Positions 13,701 to 26,908 of a stretch of 64,000 nt of DNA are shown here, piece after piece. The DNA lies in assembly GCA_004352715.1 (NCBI GenBank), contig SCFE01000109.1:296459-360458 (forward strand). The letters are read 5' to 3'. Numbering within the stretch: position 1 is the first letter of the stretch; every line of letters begins with the position of its first letter. Origin of the DNA: Hofstenia miamia (lineage: Eukaryota > Xenacoelomorpha > Acoela). The position numbers and the translations under genes are program-made. The notes below the pieces were generated by a model. The model made no database searches and had not been told where the DNA came from. It saw only the letters and a list, made by a program, of their open reading frames with translations.

Positions 13701-16700
13701 AGCATGAGATTTACTGACAGCAAAACTATGCAAATTGTAGAATTGAAAATAAAAATTCATCCCTGACTTGACATAAATCACAAATAGTTTCAAATTGGTT
13801 GCTTATTTAATGCGTCCGTAAAGGATAAAATTTGTTAATACAGGCGGATTTTTCAGCCAGACACCAGAGTTAAACTGGTCCGTATAAATCACTGTGTATA
13901 CAAGTAATCATGCAGCAAATAGAGTTAAAACATATTTCATGTTTAGTCAACATTGCATAAAGAAATTTAGAGACAGTTCCAAAATATTAAAGATAAAGTT
14001 AATCAAGCGGATGTATCTTTTCACTGAGTTGACTTCATGTAAACACTTATATCTTTAACGTATATAAGAAATATGGAAACGATTTCCGTGCATATTGTGA
14101 AAGGATAATAAAGCGATCAACGTCCCGTTATTTAATTTCAATTTAAAGAATTACCTCATAACTCTTAAGTTCGGAGTCTCCTTTTAAAACAACGAGTTCG
14201 TCCTCGTTGCCCAGGCTGAGGGCTTCATCACTGTTCCATCCCATTATAATGCCCTCGTCTTGATTAAATATAGGTGAGATTTTGAATATGCATTTACCGA
14301 TTCCAACCGAACCATCTAAGAGGAATTCTTGAAACGGTTCAATGCCATTTGCAGCTGAGGCCGAAGCCAAAACTATTCTGGTGTCTCGAGGACTAATGAA
14401 TACTGGACTGAGAAGACTAGGATTTGCCATTATCTAAAAACAATAAACATGTCATTGATTCAATTACGTAATCCTAAAAACTGGTAAATTTAAACGTTAA
14501 AAAATCTAAAAAATATAAAAAAACTACAATAAAGAACCAATTTAATAAAAGCTATCAATATAGAGTTATTTGCATCAAATTAAACTATCGATAACAATTT
14601 TGATATTTAATATTATAAAAATCCAACACATTTTGCTTCGTGCTTTAAAAAATTTTGTGGTGAAATCGGAATATAATAGTTTAGGGTAGGGTAATATCAC
14701 ATAGTTTTGGAGAAATTATCAGAACTGTTTCACAGTAAATGTACATCCATTCAAGATGCGCAGTGTAACACTGTAGAATATACGAAAACCCATTTTTTCG
14801 ATAAGATACAAAAAACTTATAATAATTATTACATTCAAAAAGCAGAAATTTCATATTTTATTACAAACTTAACATGGTGTTGGTGTCTAGATGCTACTCT
14901 AAGCAAAAAGTAATGGACGCACTCAAATGTTTAACAAAGATGTGTCTCGCACATGGAGAAACCAATTAAATTTCAATGGTGATCCGGATAGCTTTCTGCA
15001 TCCAGGGCATATTTTTCCCTGTTTATTTTAACGAATTTTAATTGAAACTTCTGAATAGTACGTGTGTAATTGTATGCATTCAAAGATATTGTATGAATAC
15101 CAGGAGCGAGGACTGAGCTACTTTGGTGGAAGTACCCGCTCTCCAAGTGCATTTCTAATTTCATATTGGTATATTTTTGAAAACTGCCAAGACGCGCAAA
15201 AACTACCTGCACTCTTTTATAGGAACTGGCAGAGTACATAGATAAAAAAACTAGCATTTAGAATGAAAATTCTTGGTCATCAAAATAGCCAAATTAAAAA
15301 TTTTATGTATTGGTATAATAGTTAAGAAAAGATTACTAACACATTTCATGCATTATACATGCAATATTCTAGGAACCTACAGTAAAACAGGTGGTTTTAT
15401 TTAAGTAAAGAAAATGCCCACAAAGTCATTCTTCAGAAAACTCTTTTGTTGGTTACATGATTTATTCACATTTTTTTTGTTAAATGTGAAAGGTGCACTG
15501 CAACCACAAATGTTTCCGTTTGTTCTTTCTGTATTCACAGTGCTTTTACAAAATTCTCAGAACACATTTATTCTGCTTCCATTAATAACGATAAATACAC
15601 ATGTTATCAAAATGAATATTATGAAGATATGGGTTCCATATCATAATTAACCATTTTTCTTCAATTTCACATCGGAGAATAAAGCCTATAGAAAATTATT
15701 TATGTTTGCAGCATTGTTATTTAATATAACATGATATATCTAGCATTAAGTTATTGTGCTACCACTAAACAAAAGAATCAAATACATTTATAAACCCTCC
15801 GATTTTTTACTTTTTGCATGGGTGCTTCAATGGGTTTGAGGATGAGCCATCTACATAAAAGAAACAACTAAGGTTAGTTAGTGTTCCTATGGGTTTAGAG
15901 TTAATTATTTTTAAAAATACGAATTTTCTATGAAAAATCGTTAATCCTAACTAACCTAGGCATTTCTTATAAAATAGTTAATGCTAGTTGATACTGTCAT
16001 GCCCTTTCGCCAGCCATATTAACTGAGCAATAGGAATGGGAACAATTTTTTGCAAAAGTCAGATTTGCCTTTGAAAAAGTTTACATTTTTAAGTACGTCA
16101 AGCACAGGAATATTTTGCACGATTCTCAAACTTCCTCATAGGTTTGGAGAAAATTGTTTGAAAATGTGGACAAAACGGATGGCGACTTTAAAGATACAAT
16201 AAGGTGTTGGACGGGGTTAATTTTTAAGCAATTCAAGCACAATTTAATATAATTTTTCAACATTACATTCAAGTTCACCAAGATTTCCAATTTCATAATA
16301 GACTTTGAAAAAATAGCTTGAAAAAACGGGTTACTAAATTGAGGAGAGTATCTTACCATCATTTCTCGTCTGCTTTCGAATGAAATAACGTCTTTACTGC
16401 ATTCGACTGTCATTGTAGTGACGACTGTCTGAGGCTTATTGGATTCTCCACTGACATAGCAGACCTTCCTCAATCGCTCTAAAACTTCACTGCGATGCCC
16501 GACGATATCAATATGACCACGTATCAATTGAACTTCTCCATCAATATTTTCAACCAATCCAGTCCTAAGCAACCAGTTAAATTTCAAACGTCACTAAATA
16601 TATGGGAAAAATGAAATCAAAATATTTGCAGAACTGTTATGATTTGATTTGTTGCTGCACCTTAAAACTTATGAATATTTCATCCCTTCGAAACAACTAG

Positions 16701-19700
16701 ACTGTCTACACCTACCCATAGCAATCCAGCATACACGCAATGTCCTTAGGTGTTGTGTGACCATCAATGACAATTGAAATTGCAGCTAGAGAGCCGTTGA
16801 AGTATTGCTGAAAGACTTTCTTCTGTTCCCGCCATAAAGCACCAATTGACCAAGAAGAATCAGAATTCGTAGCTTTTAATGGAATTTTGCCAGTGTCATT
16901 GTGCTGTAAAAGAATACCATCAAAATAAAGCTCGATCATGTCTTTCTCGCTCTAAATAAAACTAATTGAAATAGGAGAATCGATGCTATTTCATATTTTT
17001 GTTTATATTCTTGCATACTAATATAAATTTCAACCCATCTTCAATAATATCTCAAGTAACGAAACCACAAACAATGTTGCAACCTCTATTTCTAATTAAA
17101 ATACCAATATGCTTGCTATAAAAAGCCTTCTATAGTCTTTGATGGAGTAACAATGTAATGTCTCTATGTCACACTTCACACGTAATAGTATATGATATTG
17201 AATCTGAAGGTATTTATTTTATACATTACCCCCATGAACTTTTATATCCGTGGATTATTCTCAAGGACATGGGGGGGGGCACGGTGGGATTGGGTTCGAA
17301 AAAATCACAAAGTTTTTATACATATATATATATATATACTAATANNNNNNNNNNNNNNNNNNNNNNNNNNNNNNNNNNNNNNNNNNNNNNNNNNNNATAT
17401 ATATATAAATACTACTACTCAATTTATTTTGTAAAAATAACTGGATAGGTCCCTACATATAAAGATGAACTAAAAACTTATTTATGAGCTATTTTACTCA
17501 CCCCAGGTCTTCGTCCAACAATACTATTCACATAAACACTAGTAATCATTTAATGCTGAATTACCTCATTTTTGTACTCGTAGTTCATTGCAACGCTATG
17601 CCAGGAGGTATCACAGTGGCCTAATGGTAGCTTCCAATGAGAATGCACTTCAAAAGTGGGTCTGATCAAACGAATCCCAAATGTACAATGCTTAATGAAC
17701 ATCTTAAAGTGAACACAATTGTCAATACCGGCGAAGCCGTTTTGAGCAACTATGATTTGTTTTTTCGTGGAGTCAGGATCAGCGAGTTTGTACCAGAAAC
17801 GAAGTGAAAATTTCTCCGGTAAGATTGCAGGGGCATTCTGTTTTGGTACAGAAAACATCGTACGCAATCCTTCGAAATCATAAATTTTGATATCATTGAA
17901 GTTCTCAGCATTTGTAACAGGCAGAAGATCAAACCTATTTCACACATATTGATCGCATGAATTTTAACATTACTATTATTAAACTGTAAATAACAAATAT
18001 TTTAACATCAAACGCATCATTACTTTGTAGTTTTAACTTAATTAGCGGATAATAATAAAGTCAGACAGATTGAAAATTAACATACCTTAGCGAATAGTTA
18101 TAATTTTAAACACGTCTTCGTCATTGAGGTCGTTAATATAGTGATTAAATCTATCCGAATGTATAATAGAACAGTTATAAGATTTGCAAAATCAAAACCA
18201 TTTCAAATAAATTCCACATTTACATTAAACTTAAGTAATATCGGGTATTAGAATTAATAGTACAAAAATCAATATTATATGGGATTCTATGCGAGAGAAA
18301 TCTTATTGATGCCATGCACTAAAATTAAGAACTATTTAACTACAAATAATTACTTTTTAAATTGAGTAGCACATTCTATTAATCTGTAACCAAGCACATA
18401 AATGTTGGGTCGACAAATTGCCATTTCATTGTAGAGCGACACTGAAATAGAAATCTGTGGATTGAAGCAATCGCTGCACTCAGAAATATCTGATCCTGAA
18501 TATAAATGAATAAAAGATGAACTCATTTCGGCGGTGTAATCGAGAGAATCGGGAACGTTGCTTAGCTAAAATGATTTTATTACATACAATATAAAAAATA
18601 CAAATTTTATATTTTAATGGAAGGGATTTTTGCAATTATTCACGGAAACCTTTATGCAATATTTCGATTCTATTAGGCTGTAAAATGATAAATGTAACAT
18701 TTTATTAAATATTTAAGCCTAAATGTTTATTCAAATTTTAGAAGCATTGTATTATCAAATGCAATTTCATTAATTACATTTTCAAATAAATTTACACCGA
18801 AATACGTCCTAATTTATTTTCCTTTTATGTTTCTGCTCACCGTGCACATATTTAATCAATTTCGCTGCATTAAAACAAAACATGCTGGATCTCAGACTTG
18901 CGACATTGCATAAAAGTAGATTAATTTAACAACAGAATTTATTGCATGCTTTTTACAAATTCATTACATACGACAGCTAACGAAAAAGCTAAGAAACCTT
19001 TATTATAGTTTACATGCAATTACTGCACAATAGAATCGCGTCGAATTCAAAATTGGAGTGGAGAACCACTTGGAAAGACCATTTATGATTGAAAGGCAGT
19101 TTCAATTTTGAAATAAGATGCGCATTAAATTCTTGTATTGGAAAGACCGGCATATTGTTTTAATGCTCTAAAGACAGCAATAGTACACAGTTGGACTCAG
19201 TGATTTTGAGGAATAAGATAACTGGATAACGGGTTGATNNNNNNNNNNNNNNNNNNNNNNNNNNNNNNNNNNNNNNNNNNNNNNNNNNNNNNNNNNNNNN
19301 NNNNNNNNNNNNNNNNNNNNNNNNNNNNNNNNNNNNNNNNNNNNNNNNNNNNNNNCCCCCCCCCCCCCCCGATTGTATAAGGATGGCCTAACCAGCTTGA
19401 AAAGTGCGTAAGTTCAGGCCAGACCGAACATTTTGACATTAATGTAAATTCGGCAAAATCAAATCCACTTGCAATAGATAATGTGTTGTTGTTATTTATA
19501 AGGAAATATATGATACATGCTTTGAACGACATAAGTTTTAACATTGAAAATGTTAATCAAATCGCAAAATCCTCGAAGATGCCTAAATTAACTGAATTCA
19601 AAACAAGATACTTGACGTGAATAATGTATTAATTTAGAGAACTCTAATTGACACATAACAATCCTACTATTAAGCCTTTTTATAGCATGACAACATAATC

Positions 19701-22700
19701 TCCTCACTGGAAGAAATGTGTCTGACTAAATCAGATCGCTCAAAAATCTGCAAGCTCACATAAGTAACCTGACTTTTGTTGGATAACACATAAAGGCATA
19801 TTGTACTGGAAGCATTGCAAAGATCTGCATTGAGAGCTTGCAGCCAGTATGTAGAGTACAGGACATCTTAACTCTTTGTTCTAGAAAACAATTCAATCTG
19901 GAAAACCCTCAAGTGCATCCAATTTAAGCTAATAACTCCTGGTGCTCTTTTGGATAATTCCCTCATGACCTAAAAAGTTGTCGAACCATTGTGTTGTACA
20001 CTTCCTTAGATTCAGCTGTCAGTAGGCCAGTCGAATGAACACATACAATAAACAAATAATATGTGTATGATCAGTTACGACAATTATGATTAAAAAAATA
20101 TCAATGATTAAAGCAGAATTAACAGGCTTGCAGTGGTGTAAGATTTTAAACACCTCATTTCACACCACATAGCAATGACATATGCCGCATCACATCTCAT
20201 CCAAAATCTATTAATATACTTCTTTATACCATAATCTACAAAAAAGATTTTTTATCAAATTTTTACAGACTCCATGAATGTAATCATTAGTTATAAACAA
20301 TTAATCAAACTCAACTATTTACGTATGTACATATACTAATCAAATCAAACAGATACCTTTTCACCAAAATACAATATAGTATAGGCAAAGGCATGGTATG
20401 CACAATATTTTTGAAGTTCATCACTGTCGAGAATAAAAATGAATGTAATACCGCGGAATACCGGGGTAGCGATTTACACAATTGCGGAGGTTAGCGGTAG
20501 AATTAAAACAACTTTCGGTGGAATAAATGTTATAAAGATAACGTGTTTTGTTTTAAGATTTAATATCTCTAAGTATTTATCAAAAAACTGTTTCTGAAGC
20601 AAAACTAAAAAATTTTACACTCAAAATATAAAAAGTAATTTTTACATATTTCATTGAAAATTTGATACTACCCTAATAAAATTGAATGAAATCACAAAAT
20701 ACCTAAGAAGTTGTCTTTAATCTTTCTACGAATGATCCATAATTCTAAAAAAATAGTACAGAAATATGAATATTTTCTTACGAAGATCTAAATTGTCATT
20801 GTTGTCGTATACCGTGATGAAATTTCATTTATTGCGGTGGTTAGCGGTGAAGTTTTTTTCTATGCGGTGACAATAATTTTATAATTTTAAGAAACCCGTA
20901 CCGCACTCATCTCTAGTCGAAAACTCCATAATCAGTCACAACATTAAATAACATTTTCAGGTGGCATAATTTCATCTGTGTGCGTAGATACACAATTGCT
21001 TCTAATATATTTGCCAAATTCACCTACGTAGTTTGCCACAGAAAATATGATCTTAACCACACCACATCAGACATGTGGTGTGATGTTGCAAGTTTAAGAA
21101 CTATTCAACATCTATCAAATTTTCTCATGGANCTTAGATTCAGCTGTCAGTAGGCCAGTCGAATGAACACATACAATAAACAAATAATATGTGTATGATC
21201 AGTTACGACAATTATGATTAAAAAAATATCAATGATTAAAGCAGAATTAACAGGCTTGCAGTGGTGTAAGATTTTAAACACCTCATTTCACACCACATAG
21301 CAATGACATATGCCGCATCACATCTCATCCAAAATCTATTAATATACTTCTTTATACCATAATCTACAAAAAAGATTTTTTATCAAATTTTTACAGACTC
21401 CATGAATGTAATCATTAGTTATAAACAATTAATCAAACTCAACTATTTACGTATGTACATATACTAATCAAATCAAACAGATACCTTTTCACCAAAATAC
21501 AATATAGTATAGGCAAAGGCATGGTATGCACAATATTTTTGAAGTTCATCACTGTCGAGAATAAAAATGAATGTAATACCGCGGAATACCGGGGGTAGCG
21601 ATTTACACAATTGCGGAGGTTAGCGGTAGAATTAAAACAACTTGCGGTGGAATAAATGTTATAAAGATAACGTGTTTTGTTTTAAGATTTAATATCTCTA
21701 AGTATTTATCAAAAAACTGTTTCTGAAGCAAAACTAAAAAATTTTAAACTCAAAATATAAAAAGTAATTTTTACATATTTCATTGAAAATTTGATCCTAC
21801 CCTAATAAAATTGAATGAAATCACAAAATACCTAAGAAGTTGTCTTTAATCTTTCTACGAATGATCCATAATTCAAAAAAATAGTACAGAAATATGAATA
21901 TTTTCTTACGAAGATCTAAATTGTCATTGTTGTGGTATACTGTGGTGAAATTTCATTTATTGCGGTGGTTAGCGGTGAAGTTTTTTTCTATGCGGTGACA
22001 ATAATTTTATAATTTTAAGAAACCCGTACCGCACTCATCTCTAGTCGAAAACTCCATAATCAGTCACAACATTAAATAACATTTTCAGGTGGCATAAATT
22101 CATCTGTGTGCGTAGATACACAATTATTTCTAATATATTTGCCAAATTCACCTACGTAGTTTGCCACAGAAAATATGATCTTAACCACACCACATCAGAC
22201 ATGTGGTGTGATGTTGCAAGTTTAAGAACTATTCAACATCTATCAAATTTTCTCATGGACTAATAAGAAATCACTAAGAATGAAAACAATTTGTAAAGCA
22301 AATGATTTATATCGAGCTCAATGAAACTTTTTCAAGTAATAGAATACACCGCTAAAGAATCAAGGAAATCATACTGTCCATATTTGGGCGTGTGCGTTGA
22401 ACAACATTTTCCAAAGTGTAAAGGTGTGTTCCCTCTATCGACTTTTATCAACTGTCAAGAAATCGGTGATAAAAGACGATGGCGTGAACACTCTGTCTGC
22501 ATTTCATGAATTTATCAATTGTTCATTGTTCGTAAAGCAGAAATCGCCCAAAACTAACGAGTGAATTATCTAATCGTTGAAATCTACTACCGTAAATCAA
22601 TGTCACTCAACTATAAATACACTGTGTTTCACGTAAAGGAGAGGGCAATGGTTTCTCTAAAAGTGGAAATACTAAAAAAACAATCAACACAATATTTCAG

Positions 22701-25700
22701 AAACAACAATTTTTACCTATAACTAAATTACATCTTACCTACATATTGTCATAATAGAAATAGATTACAGTATAAATTTATAAGATTATTCCTAAGAAAA
22801 CTGTCCCATTAATCAATATATTTGATGCTTATATATGCAATTAGAAATCAAACTTAGACTGCTACAGTAGTCGTGAAACAACATACGAAGAACTTCATGT
22901 AAAATAGAGATTTGCATGCAAACGATCAGCAGATGAAAGGTTTTACAAACAATAATTAATACTTTTTCTTTGATAATGAAAATTGAATTTTCAAAAAAAA
23001 TCTAAATTATGAACACTTTTGAATTCTTTCAAGCTATTCTCAAAAGGTGAGGGATTTTTGTACAAAATCTGGCTGCATGAATTACAGAAATACGATAATT
23101 CATCGGAATTTTACGGATTTATTCAATGAACTAAATTCAGATTCTACAATAGAAACTACTCAATATTTTTACAAGCACACAAAATTATCTTACTGTCATC
23201 AATTTTAGAATATATCGTTTCAACATCAAATTTTTAGAATTTAAACCTCGTAAATCCCTAAACGAGCTATTTTGCAAATTAGCGGGACAAAATGGGGATA
23301 AAATTGATCTTGACCTTAGATGGCTACTTCTGCAATCCATTAAGAGAAACAAATGATAGCAAATGGAACATGCCGAAAATTCTAAACCGAATTTTTAAAT
23401 GAGCCTATAGAGAAACCTGAATAACCTGGCCACTTAAATTTGCAACCCCTGAACAAAGATTTTCAAATATAAAACACATTAAGACCCACCTACACGCAAC
23501 CACAAGTAAATCACGTTTAACTAATTTGTCATCATCAATAGCGAGGTGTAGCATTTCAATTAAAACTTGTTGATATTGTAAAAATCGCACCAATAATTGC
23601 TGAAAACATGGTTTTAAAATTAAATATCACTATATTTTTTAACAATTTTGAATTTAATTTAGTTTACAATTTCACCATTCCAAGCTCAATAAAAAATTGG
23701 AAAGGAATTACTTTATATTTATGTCACTGTCGTATTCAAACTTGGGGGTGGTCAGGTTGGCATGCTACCCGCCATATTTCTATGACGATAAGTTGTGCAT
23801 TTTAAATACAGTGTTTGAAATATATTGACACCTTCTGGAGAATTATCGCGGTTATTGGTCACTTCTGAAATGTACCATCAGAAAATGCACATTTCTCCAG
23901 CGGTTTATATACTAGTATACAATTTGTTTAATTGTTCAAACGAAAAATTATAAAAAATTCAAACCATTCTTCTTTGTTTGAAGTTAGTTTTGCTTTATAC
24001 CTATATCATTATTTCCTTCCATTCTTACAGCATGCAATAGCTTCACCATTGATTTATACCATTGATTTAGAAAAATCCATTGTGATCGATTTTAAGCTGA
24101 CAACAAAGGAGGTGTTGGCTTCGAGTTGAATTGTAAATAATTTCTTATCACAACACCACTCATTTATTAATCAAAAAATTGAAGGAAACTGTTCTATAGT
24201 GACAATGAATTATTCCAATGCAGTAATTGAGTCTTACCTTCAAAGTTTTATCGCAAACACTGTGGATTCAACAAAGCTTTGATAATACGACAAAGTGTTC
24301 TATGATTTGAAATGTTGTTAAAACACTTCATGAGCTCCAAATAATAGCGCAAAATTACCCGTTCCATCACCTTACGCAGTTTTAGATGGGTAGGATTGTA
24401 AGAAATCCCCCCCCCGCCGAGTCGGGCTCATTCTATGGTTTTGAGAGGCTATCTAATCCCTTTGGGATTTACTAAATATTTCAGTGGGATTGGGGCCATA
24501 ATTATTAAATTTTTGTTAATTTTGGAAAAATGTTGACGTCAAGAATCTTCTTAATTGTACTGGTAAGAGAAGGCAACTCGGTCCAAATCCAATCAGACTA
24601 AATGGGACAAGACCAAAAAAGTTTCTTGTCCTTAGCTTTTGCCCGAGTTCATATTCTCCAGAGTAGAATTTCCAAACAACAAATGGATTTTCTCTGTTTA
24701 ACTTTCTTATAACTTCAACTATGGCCTACAATCCTACTATTATCTGAATTGAAGTCCTATATTTTGCTACGAAATATTTATTGAGATTTCAGAATTTGAG
24801 GAATGTAAACTTTAGGTATGAAGTTTCATTTTCCCAATATAGATAACTAAATATTTTAGTTAACGATGGTTTTCAACCGAATAACAATGGGAATTTCATT
24901 AGAAAACGTCAATTACTGAAATGCTATAAATTTTAGGTCTGCTCTTATTTTTTGATAACCATTAGTCTGTTAATGTACTGTCAACTACGGACCATTTCTG
25001 CTACTCTATTCTACTTAAATTTTGTCTAATAATATAAACATTCTGCAGTGTAAAAATGCACAGACAATAACTTTGAGTTTGCATCATATTCTACAATAAT
25101 CCTGAGAAAAAAACAACAAATGAAAAGTTATTTTCTAATTATGCAAAATAATTATANTTGAGTCTTACCTTCAAAGTTTTATCACAAACACTGTGGATTC
25201 AACAAAGCTTTGATAATACGACAAAGTGTTCTATGATTTGAAATGTTGTTAAAACACTTCATGAGCTCCAAATAATAGCGCAAAATTACCCGTTCCATCA
25301 CCTTACGCAGTTTTAGATGGGTAGGATTGTAAGAAATCCCCCCCCCGCCGAGTCGGGCTCATTCTATGGTTTTGAGAGGCTATCTAATCCCGTGGGATTT
25401 ACTAAATATTTCAGTGGGATTGGGGCCATAATTATTAAATTTTTGTTTCTTGTCCTTAGCTTTTGCCCGAGTTCATATTCTCCAGAGTAGAATTTCCAAA
25501 CAACAAATGGATTTTCTCTGTTTAACTTTCTTATAACTTCAACTATGGCCTACAATCCTACTATTATCTGAATTGAAGTCCTATATTTTGCTACGAAATA
25601 TTTATTGAGATTTCAGAATTTGAGGAATGTAAACTTTAGGTATGAAGTTTCATTTTCCCAATATAGATAACTAAATATTTTAGTTAACGATGGTTTTCAA

Positions 25701-26867
25701 CCGAATAACAATGGGAATTTCATTAGAAAACGTCAATTACTGAAATGCTATAAATTTTAGGTCTGCTCTTATTTTTTGATAACCATTAGTCTGTTAATGT
25801 ACTGTCAACTACGGACCATTTCTGCTACTCTATTCTACTTAAATTTTGTCTAATAATATAAACATTCTGCAGTGTAAAAATGCACAGACAATAACTTTGA
25901 GTTTGCATCATATTCTACAATAATCCTGAGAAAAAAACAACAAATGAAAAGTTATTTTCTAATTATGCAAAATAATTATACTATAATAAGTGAACAGATT
26001 TTGCAAATTACTGTTGGAAAATTGCAATTTAATACCTTATATAGTTTCAATAATAATGCCTTCTAAATTTTGAAAATGTATAAAAAACTTACTTCAACTC
26101 TACACAATTTAGATTCAACAATGACAGTAACAATCATAGGGTCGGAGGATAATCCACCACAGTCCACTGCTTCCACGTGGAATATGTAGTTGGAGGCGTC
26201 GCTGTAGTTGAGCGATTCTGTGGATGTTAGAACTCCACCATTCGAAATAGCAAATGGCATATCGGGTGTCAGAATAGTAAACCTAAGTCAAAAATAGTAG
26301 AAACAAGGCACTACAAAAGTTTAGAAATTGAAACTCTTCGTAAAAACTAATTTCATTTTTTAAAAAAACAATCATTTTCATTTACCTATAGCAGTAGAAT
26401 ATCTAAAATAGTGGCTGCGACATCAGAATTACAAATGAGGTGAACCAGCCAATGGGCCGGGTCAGCGCCGGAAAACTCAGTGCTTGTGACTTCCTACTGA
26501 GTTATCCATGCGTATGCTACCGATCATATATAAGATTTTGCACTTAAAGATTTTATTAAAAACACCTAGGTTAATAGGCAAATAAACATTAAAATAGTTT
26601 TAATTGCCTCTCTATATTTAAGATACTAATTGCATGAACACGCACTAAACATTTCGGATGCAAAATGAAATGTTAATGAGTTAGCGTTCACATTTGATGT
26701 GGAAAGTGAATTAAAAAATATTATGTCATTTCTCGTTAATTGCATTCTTCCCCACGGCAAACAATTGACGTGCCCTTGATTTTAACTTCAATTATCAATG
26801 ATTTTGTTTGTACGTTTTTGAGAAAGCTTTTACAAGTCAAATAGTTATAAACTTTGTTCTTATATAT

Positions 26868-26908
<41 letters not shown>

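Larger units (their letters stand above)
9264..14154 (-). other. Calsyntenin intron, 4.9 kb
   Basis: Holds the hAT-like MITE 10141-10483, the 36-bp duplication, a cggctac-rich stretch near 11085-11310 and a cggctcg-rich stretch near 11820-11870 (both possible hAT subterminal regions), and the deleted piggyBac. The rest is AT-rich with no gene seen. Confidence 0.7.

Noticed and set aside
16565-16591. Extension of calsyntenin exon 16357-16564 to the upstream AG at 16595-16596
   Set aside because: With the previous exon's phase this acceptor gives an in-frame TGA; the inner acceptor gives an open, family-matching frame.
22321-22509. 62-codon plus-strand ORF with several cysteines
   Set aside because: No homology recognised, no splice context, and length compatible with chance.
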